Assembly (NCBI GenBank): GCA_030248225.1
Contig: JASANE010003332.1
Location: forward strand, 1-64,000
Source of the DNA: Trileptium ribeirensis
Lineage: Eukaryota > Nematoda > Enoplea > Enoplida > Thoracostomopsidae
Direction: 5' to 3'
Length of the DNA: 64,000 nt
The notes below the pieces were generated by a model. That model was not told the DNA's origin, searched no databases, and worked only from the letters and a program-made list of their open reading frames with translations. The first letter of the stretch is position 1; each line of letters begins with the position of its first letter. Of the stretch, positions 13,401-28,400 are shown piece by piece. The translations under genes were made by a program, and so were the position numbers.

Positions 13401-16400
13401 CGTGTAAGAATATACATGATTATTTAAATTTTTGTAGTCAGTACCCTCCGTATTTTCATAATATTAGTATCATAATAATATTACTAACGCAGTGTCCGCC
13501 ACAAAAGCAGTGTCAAAAAGCAAGTTTTCAAAAATGTTTGGGCAAATTTTGTCATCATCTGTTGGAACAGGTCAGTTCGATGTTGCTTAAGTTGCGTTTC
13601 TTATCGCCTGTGAATAGACAAAGCATCTGTCCATTTCACTCAAGCTCCAACACTTAACCAGAACTATAGGTACTAAATACTAAATAATACTTCCATTAAG
13701 CAACAACGTAGTCTAAGTCGGTAAGGATCGATCAAGACAATAATCACAATAATCAGAGCCGATTCGAATTGTAGTAATATAGCTAGTTTTATAGGTTTGA
13801 GAGCGGTTGAAAATTGCGCAATTAGCTACATTCAGCGATAGAGGTTACATATGAAATTTATTCTAGCTCTAATGTTATTATTTAGGCAACTGTCATACTG
13901 GTAGCTATTATCCGTAAAAGAGCTTTGCAATGGTTACGCCCTAGTCGCAAATGGCCTTTGTACAACGTTAAAAAACCAAACAAAGTTAAGGGAGTGTAGA
14001 TCGATCAGCAACTACCAACATCTTAATATACAATACATAGTAGGTTAACCGAGAGCCATATTATTCATGAAGTGCTACGACAAAGTAAGGAAAATTGTAC
14101 TTCGTCACATAATCAAATTTGATAGAAGGTGACATTAGTTTTTTGCTAACACAACACTTCTCCCAGGATCGTAGGGATGCAAGTTACCGTCTGATACCTG
14201 TTGGGTTGGCAACAAATTAGATAGAGACATGCTCGAGCAATTTATATTCCATGATCAGCAAATATCAGCATTTAAAATTCATAACTAGCTGTTGGCATTT
14301 CATACCTACTTATCACTATTTCGGTCGGATCTCTGGATCGCAATATCTACCACATTACAGCATCATTAATGAGATTGCAGATTTAATCAGTTTTAAACAG
14401 CACATCCCTGCCAAAGGTACGTATGCTTACAGGGTATACGCGATCCGACGAGGCGGCGGGATCCAAGGCGAGGGTTGCATCAGGGAGGATACGATAGCGG
14501 AGGTGGGGTAAATGTATCCAAATGCGAAATGTTTAGAAACACTAATTTTACAAAAAAAATTTCTGAAATTGCTAAAATTTTGCTAAAATAGGGTTTTGTT
14601 AAAATTGTTAAACGTTTTCACCCCGACCCTTAAGAGGCGTCGTTACCGTACCCTTGTCTAGAATTTATAGCTTAGATGTATATGCGTTCTCATGCATATT
14701 TAGTGCGAACCTAACTGCATATATACTTTTTTGCATTCGCCTGTTTTTTATTTCAACTTTTGAGATGTGACATAAAATTGTTAAATTTTTTCCAAATTTG
14801 CACACAGACTGACTGCAATTAATAACAGAAATTTGTTTGAGTGCATGCCTACAGAATATTTTTCCTTCAGTAAAACTTGTATAACTGGAGCTTAATGGTC
14901 GCTGCACATAAGAATATTATCTGTTCTGTCTTATGTTGCAAAAGCCAAGACTGGTCGTTCATTCTTTAAAGATACAATAATACATTCAAAGATTACAAGC
15001 TGAAATTTATAATAAGAATTTTAAAATGACCATACCATCAGGACAACACACAGACGATCGCTCATCAACGCCGATATGACACCAAAACGAAGATGGACAT
15101 ACGTCTCGCTGAAGTGGAGAACAGAACTGGACCTGTGATGGCGAAATAGGACTCGAACATGGATTGCGGAATGCTGAAATTATACAACTATAATACATAC
15201 AGCTATACATCGCTGCATATTTAACCAAACTGGCCTCGGTATAAACACAACTTGATAATTCTTGGGGTTATGCTGTAATCGGTAAATTGTATACCGCGAT
15301 ACCTTTCGAGATTAATATCACCACAGTTAAGTAACACTAATGCAAATGGTCGTAATGGTTAGCGAACTGATGCGAAAATTTCTCTGTATACAATATAAGT
15401 GAGAATTTCAGCCCGCTATCCTGGCCGGCCGACATCCCGATACAAACTGGCTGGACTGAAATTTTGCAGATCCGGACCGGCCCATGGCGCCCCTATTTTC
15501 GACAGGCCGGATGAGGCCGAAAAATTTCGGTTTGTCACACCTCAGTTAAAGAGTGATTGATTAGTACACAATACGATAACCTTGGATTTGTTTTAAAAAA
15601 ATTTTGTAGGTCTTATTTCATATATGCGGTTTTATCTTTGTATCGCATGTATCATTTCTATCGAGAGCGCCTGCACACTGATTACAAACACAAAATTCAG
15701 CCCGTTCTCACCTTTACTACACAACAAGAATTTTAATCGCATTCCAAAAGACACCTGACACATAAATAATGTAGTGTTCACCAAGAGTGAATAGGAACGT
15801 CATATTGGGCTGATTTATGTTTGTATAATAAGACATTAATTGACAGAATAATGCATGAGATTTTAAATTAACACAGAAACAAACTCATAAACAAAACGAT
15901 AAATACGTCGGATCATGGAATTTGTTAAAGGTACTGTAAAATTCGCATAAGAGGCATTAGAAGATTGTGGTTTCAAGTGAGAATGCATAGCTTCAGTTAA
16001 TATCAAGTCTAGTTATTTTTCTTTTAATGTCTTTGAAGTTTTTTGCTATGTTTGTCACACGTTTGTGTGAGGACTTATTTCGTAGGTCGAGGATGAAGCA
16101 ACATTCGAACGACGATCGTGTCAAAACTTACTTGGACATCGTTCTTGACACTGTTCTTTTGTTAGAAAATTGTTGATATTACCACCAAGGCCTTTGTAAA
16201 TGAAGGGTTCACATAGTTGCTCAGCGATGTTAAAATACCATCGACGTAGTTTCGACGAGCCCGCGCCTTCGGATTTTACCAGGTCGCATGGGTTACCTCC
16301 TGGAATGCGGAAAATTATATAAACGTTATTAACTAAGAAGCATCACAAACATTTTGGGTACCAACTTTTGTAGCTGCTAATAATTAGCTTTTACTCTTAC

Positions 16401-19400
16401 TTTTTACCTTCAATTGATGTCTAAATTTACATAGCTAAATGAAAAATGAATAAATTATGCTCCAGTTGTTGACAGCGCTAACAGCTTACATGAAGGCCCG
16501 AGGAGTGTATAGCGTGTGCTCCTCAGTGACAAACAGGCTGAGCCGGTCTGCGGTGGGGGAATGAGGTGGGATAAATATGCGATAATTTTTGGTACTCAAC
16601 TTTTCCTTAATTTTTGCCAATTTTCATCCGATTGTTGCCAATTTTCCTCCAATTTTAGCCTATTTGCGTCCAAATTTTGTCAAATGTTTCTTTAATTGCC
16701 GGAAGCCGGGTTTGGAGCTACAGCTGAACCGGGCTCCTCCTCACGTATCGGCAGAATGGGAGTCCGAGCCTCAGGGTATAATCTCCCTCCCCGTCTGTAA
16801 GAATGTATAGCTTCAGTGTTTATTACTATATATAGACTTCAGGCATTAACGTTGTCATTCATAATGTTACCCACAGGCAACAAATATGTTATTTGTTTTA
16901 TCGCACCTCCTGCGCTTGTGAAAGTGTTTCTCATAACATTGCCTAAAAGCAACATATCTTAACATTCGATGACAGCGCCACTGGTCAAACAAAAAGAACC
17001 ATAAAGCAGTGCTTAACCAGGGCAGTCGAAATTTACGATATGATGATGGTAACACATGTTCGTCAAATTGGATTATTTCATAAAAGTGTTTAATTTGACC
17101 AAAAATCTTGTGACTGGACTATTTTCTAGCACATATGTACTTACAAGATATAGAATCGTAAGTGCAAGGTTTCTCATGACGTTGCGTACAAGAAACAACT
17201 CCAAAATTCGGTTTGTTAACATTTTAGGGTTTTTCTGTATTTTCCAATGCTGTTAGGCGTAAATACAGCAACTGTATATATAATCCAACTACCAGATACA
17301 AAATTTATGGATAAAAAGTTAATATATAATTTACAAGCCTTTCGACGTTTCGTTGCTTTATGGCAAAAAATAGTTGCCACATGAATTAGTTATAACCAAA
17401 AATTAGCTTCATGACTAAAATCTATCATAATGTATGAATTTAGGACATGGGATATGTTGTCCAACGAGGACAGGGGGACCATATTATTGTTATTAATTAT
17501 CTATATTCCGTTATCTATGCGGTATTCTGATTCAACTAGAGTTCAACAAGGCCGTCTGACGTGGCAGTTGATTTCGGCCACAGGCCAGTAATATTTTTAA
17601 CGTTGCGACCTCAAACAATACTATTGTTTTAGGCGCAGGAGATCAGAAGTTCGAACTCTGCAGTCCTCGGCTAGGATAACAGAATAATGGTGTAAATTCA
17701 TTAAAGTCGAGTATCGCCAATTTCTAATCTTAAGTCAACAATGTCCGCTGAAAATCTAACAATTTGGTAATCTATTGCACTTATTTGTTTTTTTTTCGGT
17801 GGCACAAATATTTCGTCTGAAGCTAATGCTACGGTACCTTTGGTTTACAAGCTAATTTCTTATTGCCAACTTAGCAAATAAGTTCTGGGCTCATAAAAAA
17901 GATCTTTAAATATATACACTTTGTTTGGTTAACGGCTGAAAAACCCCAATTTTATCTTAGAGATATTCAAAAACCGTATTCACAAGCCCTAATCGGCAGT
18001 ATTAGGCTATTTCTGGAGTTACCACAACGTATATGTGACCATAGCTATAGATGGAGTTCGAATTATACCAGGACATATTAAAAGGTCAGATATTGCAAAC
18101 CTGCAATCCTCATCTCTAAATCGTTACATATATCTACAGTTACAAAAGCTATTCCTTTAGAAGCCAGAATACACTTACCATTGGGACAGCAAACTGTTGA
18201 ATCTACATCGGCGCCGACATGACACCAGTAGTCATTGGGGCATACGAATGGATCGTCTTTGGCTGGGGTAAGCGATGGTTGACATCTTTGAGGAATACTA
18301 TTGCTGTCACGAAGTGGTTCACCCGTAAGACACGGATTAATCCAAACTGAAATTGAAAATAGTAATGCTGTGGCGAAGTTTTCCTATAAAGAAACTTAGA
18401 TTAAGAACTTTAAACAACGCTCAAAGAAAGCTAAAACATCAAGTTGGTGTGTTTGATAACGTCGATGAAGTAAATTGCTAAAATACACTCATAATCATTT
18501 GATATTTAAGATATAAATACACCAAGGGGCAAAATTTGGGTTACAAAGGCTTTCGCGGCAACCAACAAGAGGTGAGTAATCTTCTCCAATATGACGTTTT
18601 TTTCACACGATGAAAGCGTTTGACTCTTTAGTATAACCAACCTTAGTACTATTTAACTCAACAGCGTAAGGACATTTCAGTGATGTATATACCTATTGTA
18701 TACCAGATTAATAATCTTATTAGCATGATATATCTTTCAAATTTACACAAAATAGTAGGTATCGCGGTTATAATACTGACTACAGAGCATCGTATTCACG
18801 CTGTTCAAATGTTCTAGCCCTAAACTACTTAAATTTGTTGCCTTCATTCTTAATTTCAAAGACTTGGCCTTAATTTCGATATTGTTATAAATTTATATCG
18901 ATATACAAATGAAAAGGAATGAGCCGAGCTTCTTCATAAGACAAGTTTTGTTCCATATAAAAATAGATTGTAATATATTTCAAGATTTCAATGTATGAGG
19001 CTGTACGTAACTGTCTGCTTTATTCCCCAACATTTGATCGACGGTACACGCGATGCTGCCTAAATAAAACCATAAAAAAGTTACATAAATATAATTGTCG
19101 AAAATGAAACTTAAATGGTGAAACTTAAATTAGGCTTAGCATGATTATGCATCTACATATTCTTTCTGTTTATATTACACTTATATTATAAACATTAATA
19201 CTTCCACGTCGCGCATTTTTACCAACATGCTACAGGATGGGTGTGTATAATATATTTGATTTAATCTTTGTATTATATGCATGTGTTTCTCTGACACATT
19301 GTGCATAATGCTGCTAAAACACATAGAGGTGAAATACCGCATTCTCAAAACACAGTCGAAGCTGGCCGAAAAACGTCCCGTCCTCAGCTGAACTGAGTAT

Positions 19401-22400
19401 TATCGGCTATGTTGCATCACAGTGCCCAATATTTTGATACTTTATAAAACTAGCAGCTTGTGCTCGCTCACCATTCTGAAATGCTACATAGCCTATTTAT
19501 CGGTATTATACACCATATCTAAGCCCAAATTTGATGCTCCTCCGCAGTAAAAAATTAAACTACCAATTTCACACAAATACAGCAATACGAAGCTTTAAAT
19601 AAAATAGAGTGCGATTATTTCTGCAACTTCCGGCGCAAGAAAATCTGTTTTTCGTTTCCATTTAAGCAGAGCCTGAAGAAACAATTGTAGCCGGTGTTGC
19701 GCTGAGAACAAAAGATGTTGAATTATAGTTTTCCTTCTCTTTTATTTTGGAGATAATAGTCTTGTAATGAAGTAAACCTCGATGTAACTATTGTGTCGCA
19801 GAAGCGGTTATTCATGTATTCAATATTGATGACACACAATGCAAAATCACATGCGCCGCGAAAACTATATTTATCACAGCGATAATTCAGTTGATTTTCC
19901 TCTAAAAACCAGTTACCAGTGGACAACGTCTGTTGTATCAGGGGTAGATGGTTCCGTTGGGGGGAGGTTGCACGGAGTGAGTGGCTTATGGGACCTCAGA
20001 AAGGAAATATACCTTAGGGGTACCGATAGCCTCCCCCAAGGAAACCAATGGGTAATGGAATTTTTCCCCTCAAAAGCCAGGAATCTACTGGACTAAGTAA
20101 GCAGCACCGTGAGCTTGTGATAGCTTGATAAGAGAACGACACTTTTCGACATCACCATATATACATGTCGGTCATAATATAATAAATTTCGCGTCTGCCC
20201 CACAACGGTTTTAAGGGAGAGTAACCCCTGCTTACTTTTTGGGAGGAGTCATGGCATCGTCCATAAAAAACTTGCTCTGATATTTCCTAGGCTTGGGTTC
20301 ATATATACAATGAAGTTTAAAGTAAATAAGCACAGTTCAGGCATTTCCAGATTATGGACTGTATCAGTGAAATATAAGTTTGTTTTGATTTACAATAGAT
20401 ATTATTAAGCCTCTGATTCTGCACTCAAGCGACTTTTGATATTTGTTGGTATATGTTACACATTTATATTTATTAAAAAGTTGTAATCCTCTATCGTTAA
20501 TTTCATTTATATTAGAAACCAAGCTTTTCTGCACATGGAAATGTGCCGAAGGTGGCAATGGATGTCATGCTATATGTAATGTCACTGTTGTCAGAACGAT
20601 TTTGCACGAAGTTAAAGCTTGTTTTGAATTCGTACGTACGTAAAATATATTATGTACGTTATTTTTATACAAAGTATACATTTCACTGGATTGGATTGCA
20701 TTCGGGTCTGTTCCTTTAGCTCCCCCTTCTCGAAATTGGCAAATTGTAAAGATACATTTGGAACGTGTTGAGAAGATATCCATTTCGTTCACATCTACAA
20801 TTCGTTTGCTATTTTTTGGTTCCCATCCCAGATATCTATTCTTGGTGCCCAAAACGTTGGAAAAACGTTTTCTGCATAAATGTACAATTTTATATCATTC
20901 GAACCGCATTCGAATCATAATGTTGCAACACAAAATTGGTTTATTATGAATCTACTTCCTAGAATACTTTAACATGTCTGAAAAATTGCAAAGCTGCTAA
21001 TTACGGGAACATGTTGTCTATTAACTAACTGAAATAAACTCTATTTCTAAAGGTTTATTCTTTGTGCCTAAAACCTTCGAAAAACATTTTCTCTATAAAT
21101 GTATAATTTTATATCATTTTAACCGCATTCAGATCATAATGTTCCAACACAAAACTGGTTTATCAAGAAGCTGCCTTCTAGAATAATTTAAAGTATCTGA
21201 AAAACTGTAGAACGGCTTCCTAATTACTGGACCATGTTTTTTGTCAGCTAAATTGAAATATACTCTATTTTGTATATATAGATATAAACCTATTCTGTAC
21301 ACATAAGACTTAAACATCGCGTGTCCTATCTGGTAATATATGGAAAATGTCATTCGATCTTTAATCAGTTTCCCAAGGAATTTTGTTCTTGGTTTGTGGA
21401 GTTTACGAAAGAAAAACCTCATCTCTATGCTAATGGTGGTTAACCCATTTTCTTTGGTGTTTAAATAAAAAACTTCTCTAGACACCTTTCTAACCGCAGA
21501 GACACATGGAGGTAGGGTTCTTGGCATGTCTCGCTGTCTTGATAGTAGATCGACTATCTAAATCATTTGCACTCCAAAACAACCGTAACAACGTTGGTTC
21601 GGCCTCTCGTAATCGGTTACCTAAGACATCATAGTGCGAATTTCACGGGCAGTGCTGATCTTATATCACAAAAGGCGCCTATGCTTTTACTGAATTTGAC
21701 TCCATCTACGATCTTGGCAAATTATTGCATGGCTTCTGCCTGAAATACGGTAAATCAAACTACATGAAAGAAGCTATTTCCTAACTCTGTCTTGTATATA
21801 AAAGCCCGAACCGCAGCTCCTGTTACCATAGTTCGATCCGTCTGTGTAACAGGGTGATCAAATTTGCCTTGCTTAATACCCTTATAAACATAGATATCGC
21901 ATTCAGATACGTTATAGAACTAACAATATCGCAAGGGAGATGCAGTAAACCTCCAGTATCATTGACTCAAAATCTTGTGTAGATTTGCCTATATAGTAAG
22001 ACCGTTTTAGATCTGGCTGCTCCTGTTGTTTTTATCAGTCTAACGGCACGCTTGCTATTATTTTTCTATGGATATATACTTACTGGGACAGGTAACCTGG
22101 CAATGGTCTTTCCGCAGGAAGTTGTTGGCATTTCCTCTAAGGCCACGGTACGTAAATGGTTTACACGATCGAGATCCGGCATCAAAATACCATCGAGGCA
22201 GAGTGTTTGAACCCACACCTTCTGCTGGAGCTATTTCACATGCGCTAACATTGTCTAAAAACAAAAGAATTTAAAACAAGTCAAATATACTATAGTTTTC
22301 GTTGCATGCTGCATCGCTGTTAAATTTGTAAGTTTCATTCAGTGCGCAGTTTAGTATTTCGGTGACGAGGTGGGGATACGCTTTAGTGTCGCAGGCACCT

Positions 22401-25400
22401 CCCCTCTTAGAGGTATGCAGCCGTAGCCTTAAAAGCGGTTGATAAGCTCCAAGTGGATCAGGTAGTCAGGAAGGGGTGGTGACTAAAAGATGACGTCGCT
22501 CCCCCATCGCACTCTCATTTTTACCAATTTCACCCCAATTTTTGTTCAAATTTGTGCCAATTTTTCACTTCTTTGCAAAACGTTGCTGCGCGCCAGGCAC
22601 GTAGGGGAAGCTAGTAAGGGGAGGCTGCTGAGCCTCAGGGAAGAATGGGGCGGTACCCTCAAGGAGGGCATATCAGGGCCTCGGGGAGGGGGCTCCGAGG
22701 CCACAAGGGTGTAGTCCCCTGAACCCCTGCTGCGCCATGTATGAGCTATAGTGTAAAACTAACATTGAACGACCAACTGCGAACTATGTCCCCACAGGTT
22801 AAAATTAAATTTCTTTACCTTTCTGCCAAGTTACAATTTTAATCGAATGTCATAAATAGTGGAGTGTGCTTATGGTGAATGTGATTAAACTAAAAATGAT
22901 GTAACAATGACATATTCGTTTGCTGCAGGTCAAATTCTCTATAGTAATACCTCACAGCAACATGTGAATGTGGTTAAAAAGTATTTATAGTGAGTTTTTT
23001 ATTCATCCCAACTGATTACATTATAAAAGAATAAGTTTTGTAATGATGTTACATACTATATATAAAACTTCACAAATACACAGCTATAAAAATATATTTT
23101 GCTGTTTTACATTTATAATTTGTTATCTTTATAGAGAGTATATAATACTCTGTGAAAACAGATGAACGCCTATTTTGCAGGGACCAAGAACACCCGTTTA
23201 CAACCAAGCAATAAGTGATAAATAAACTAAAGGCGATAACTATTTGCTAAATACACTTAAAAATCTAAAAGTCGTTTTCTCATGTATTTTTGTAACCTCT
23301 ATTGCAATTTTTCAAAGCTTTGTAGGTTCCGAGCCATAACATTAATGTTAGTGTTTATATAGATTCATTCTAATTATCCACCAAACATCCCTGATATAAA
23401 GTTGTCTTATCCTACAACCCTACAGGATTAATATATATCGCGTCATATCGAAACTGCCCATTGCCTTGTATCAGACTTAGCCTTGTCTCCACCGGTCATA
23501 TCGTTTCAAGTCTATATTTGTGTTATGCACCCAAAACACTTTCATGCATTTAAAGAGATATTCATGAGCAACGAAATTTTATGTATATCGAATTGATGCT
23601 TACAAACCGAGATTTTTTGCTGAATGAGAAAACATGAAAGCAAAGTTTGAGACAAAACGAAACGTTAAACCGAACTGTCATGTCACGGCCAACCACTGTT
23701 ATAGAGTAAAATAATCATAAGGCATTTAAAAGAAAAGAATATCTAAGATCATTGTTTTCCTAAAATGTTAGGAAATATTATTTTCTGGCACGGCTATTAC
23801 TTTGCGGGATGTGTCGTAGGGTAGGTTTTTGTGAATGAATAAACAGGAATGTGTTGTACTAAGACCGCACGATAATTTCAGATCTAATGCAGAAAAAAAT
23901 TACTAAGTTGCTGAAACGCGTTAACTTTGTGTGCGCTAAAAATAAAAGTATTTACTCTTCACCATAAGCCAAAATACTTAATTGATTTTAAAGGATAATT
24001 TTTACCGCGTCCGGTAAAGTAGAAAACTTTCTTTAATAGTTAAAGCTATATGTCAACAAATGTTTTCTAAAAAAATTCATGAAGCTAAATTTGTCACTCG
24101 AGCACATTCCATATTACAAAAATTTTAATTATCAAAGTATTATATATTATAGTGTTATACACTGATGTGTAATCGGCAAACACATTCGTAGGAGTGATTT
24201 TAGCTGTAGATTAAGTCACTTTCGGTAGTAACTAGATACCAGCATTCATACGACCATCAACTTAATCGAGGCATTAAGTAGCTTACCTGATTTGCAACAC
24301 ATGGTCGTAGCAGCATTAGCACCGACATGACAAAAATATCCATGAGGACATCGAAACGCGTCGTTGGTACATCCACGTGGCTTGCGACGTTTGTTGAGCA
24401 GTGGGATACCTTTGGCACATGCGTTGACCCACGCTAAAAATACAAAGATTTCGTATGATTACATGTATTAGGAACCATACTTGGGTTCATAAGGAATAGC
24501 AGATATCCTGTCTTCCACGCCAATATGAAATAAACAGGTATGCAATATTCCCATTTAACATGAGTGTAAATGACGTGTTTGTAATGACATGTATGTAAAA
24601 TCAACTTTAAATGCATGTAATTTTATGTTATAAGCCTATGAGACATATTGATTATAGTGCATTTATACTTTAGAAATTACCGGAATAGTCGATGCAAGGA
24701 ATTGAGGGTATGAATGGATATTTCCTAACATTTTGCTAAAATCACAAGGTTTTGTGGTTAATCTTATGCCTATCTATATAAATCTGTCCATTTCTAACGC
24801 CGCTAGGTTCCGTCAATATATGGTGCGTAACACTTGTTTTAAGGCCGCTCGAAACTAAACGACAGGCTCAGCCCTCAATGCGCTGGACTTTTTGCCAAAA
24901 ATATTCCGGTCTGTGCTTATGGTGATTTATCCAGCGAACATCTTCACTCAATAGCTCTGACTTTTGCTTTTGTCTCTGCTGTAACAGCTGACAACGCGTT
25001 TCACAGCACTGTACAGCGTTGTTAGCTTTTGTGCATTGTTCATTTCCGATTAGGTTCAATTTGTGCATATTAGTCAATGCTTCACTAATCTAACTGATTT
25101 TCCCAAAATTATCTCACAAATGGAATTTCGTGTGAATTGTCGTCAATAATTAAACCAAGTGGGGAAAAAGATCCCTCAACGTAAACTACTTCATTGCAGC
25201 GAAATGATAAAATTAAAGCCAGCATTAGTCAATAGTTAGCGTAAAACATTTATTTCTAGCCAGTAATTCGACTTAGCTAGAATCAAATGAACAGAATTGA
25301 TTTTGTTCTTTTATGAGACAGATTTGTTTATTATGATTTGTAGCTAAACAAGTCCATACAAGATCCGGAAGTGGACATTGCATTTGTTTCGAATAACTTA

Positions 25401-28400
25401 GAACAGTTTTGGATAAAAGAGTCATGATCTAAATATAGTTGGATCACATACCACCAAAATCACGTTGGTTCAATCCAAATAGATTTTGTGTAATTTTTCA
25501 CAACAAAGAAATTGGAGCAGCGCAAACATAAATCTAGGTCCACAACTAGATTCTATTTCACGTGAAATAAAAAATTCTACAGAACCACAGCGCAGTAATG
25601 TTATGTCTGATGACGGAAATATACTTTGACCAGTTGAAAGCCTTGAAAGCTATGAAGGGAAACAACGCGTGCGGTATATGATTATGCTACTTATAAACGT
25701 TTCAATGGTTATTTATAATATCAAATCGTAATCAAACAAGTTTGCGGAACAAGCTACCTCACAATATAGAAAGCACAAAATGTTTAAAACTGTAGCTTAC
25801 AGTGAGGGTTTTATGTGACCAGCAAATGCTTGAAAGACTCTAAGAAATGGCTTTCTTTACTCGAGATTGATTTCAAAAACTCAATATTAAAATTATCTTC
25901 CCCATTTTTTAATATCGAAAACGTCTATACTTTTTGTCAAACTTTTACAAATGAACAATGCATAATTCCCTCATTTTAACAAAGTATTTCGCAGCAAAAT
26001 ACATGCTCAGACTGGGCTGAATGTCTAGTTTAGTGCGAAATTTGGCCCTGTTTCCAAAACTCGAGCCAACACAGCACACTGATACTTCGGGAGAAAGCAA
26101 TGTGCTTAAACATCACCAAAAAAAAACAAAAATTGTCTGTTTAGTCATTGAAAACATACAGTCCTGCGTGCTTTTTATATAATACTAATGTTGTTTATGC
26201 CGCAGCTATTAAAACAAATAGTAAATTTTTACTATAAAAATTACACGCTGGATTAAATAAGTACTTGAAAACACATATTAATTGAATGTGGCGTATATAA
26301 TTAGGTCTGAAATGTTTAAATAAATTAAGATTACAAAAATAAATAATTTAAAAGATAGTTGTATATCGAAATTTATACCGTTAAAATTCCTAAAATAGCT
26401 GAGACAAATATCTTTAAATGCAAACAAAATGAATAATTAAAAACAGAAACATAATACGTTTACGTGCTACATCAGAAGTTAAGAAAGTATATAATGCAAT
26501 CCTACTTGGGCAAACTTTTTCACACTCGTTCAACGTCGGAAAATTATTCGCATTTCCATAGCGCCCGCGATAGATAAACAGTTCACAGCGGCGACGCTCC
26601 GAATTGTAGTGATATCGCCGTAGTGAAGCTTTACCGATACCTGTTTGTAACGGCATGTTGCAAATGTTTTTACCTAAAACATGAAAACGCCGTATTTGAA
26701 AATATTAATATTTTACACAAAAAATGCAGTCAAACATCCGTATTATGTCATGTTTTAGATATCTGTATTATAAACTAAATGTCTGATTTAGGCAGAGATG
26801 TTCAATTTAGTACAACGTGCCGATCCTCAACTAAGTATTACCGGTGCAGTGATATAACGACTATGATCTTCGATAATCTCGTCAAAGATTTACAATCTTT
26901 TTTCCCCAAAAATATGTTTGAAAGTATACCAAAAGTATTTTTTAACTGCATACATTCTTTAATCAAATGCTATGCAACTCGTCTCACGCCTATAAAGAAG
27001 CAAAAACTATATTTACCAGTGGCCGTTCCAGGACTTCACAGTGGGGGAGGGGTCATAACGGGCATCCCGGCTCTGCCCCCTCCTCTGAGATGCCGCCCCC
27101 TACCCCCGATGCGCCGACCCTTCTCCCATCTCCAAGCCACGCCGAAAATACCCGAAAAATTTTTGGACTAAAAAAATTTAAGGTGAACTGAGTTACTGTT
27201 ATAGTGCAATATCTTAGATAAAGATATTGGTTGCTCTCTTTGCCATACATGCACGAGGTCCGAGGTTCCAAGGGGGATAGCGGGTGGTTAGGGAGATTCT
27301 TTCATGGCGTATCAGCCTTTCGGAGGGTTAAAAGTCGCCAGCGGAGGGATAATTTTCGAAATTTTGTGGCACTCGAAATTTTTCTTACATTTTGCCAATT
27401 TTTTCTGTTTATTACCAATTTTTCCTCAATTTTTGCCGACTTCTGCTTATTTTCATCCGATTTTTGCCTATTTTGCTAAACTTTTCTATAGGACAAGGGA
27501 AGTACAAAGCTTCAGGTGTGGAGGCGGGAGATCATACCACCTCGCGAGCGGGGTGTTGGCGGGAGGATTGACGATACCCCGAGGAAACTCCGAGCCTCAG
27601 GGGCGATAGTACACCTCTCCTCCCCTTAGATTATGAACACACATACCATGCCCCCCGCCGAGACCTACTACCCTGTTCAGCCGACGCAACTCGGGCACCT
27701 AGGCATGTTCCCGCTCATGTTCCTGCGCGCGGGGATCCTAATGGACCCCCCTGGATCCACACCCGATATTACAATGTCATGACATGCGAGAAATTGAATG
27801 GCAGTTTATATATATGTGCAACCCTTGTTTATCAAATTAAACAGAACTTTACATTTTGATTGGGATTTTTAAAGCTAAGGAACAAAAACAATTCCACAAA
27901 TCAGTTCTACAATTCAATTCCACAAAAACACTTCTACAGTTTGTGCCACTAAACTAATATCTTCAATGCTTCCTATGCATTCTGACACCGCACAATGCAT
28001 TAATCAGTGCGATACTAACATTAAACCTTGTTTTTGGGCCCGTGTTCTCAGCGCCCGAAGTGCGTCTTACAAGCCCAACAACTATCTCATTACCTCGAGG
28101 ATCAAAACGACCTTTCACGTTACTTTGAGTAACAATATTCTTCCGTCCAGTCCTTTTCTTTTTTAGACACTGTACCTAATATAAATCGGAATTTATAATA
28201 TTTTGGGTGTTTTAATGTTTCGGCTGAAGTTTCCAAACGACTTTACTCTTGATCTTAAAATTGCCAGTAATCATGGTACTTCTTTTGATTGTCAATACCT
28301 CTATAGGAGTGGCTAATGTATGCAAATAGCGAAATTAGTAAATTGGTAAACCCTGCAATCTAATTTAAAAGGGTTGAATCTAGTTTATATTCTAAGCGCC

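Noticed and set aside
17600..17690. Possible tRNA-like element (AGTTCGAACTCTGC)
   Set aside because: Only a B-box-like word is present; no A box at suitable distance and no cloverleaf.
22068..22274. Plus-strand ORF over Kunitz 7
   Set aside because: Antisense shadow of a well-supported exon.
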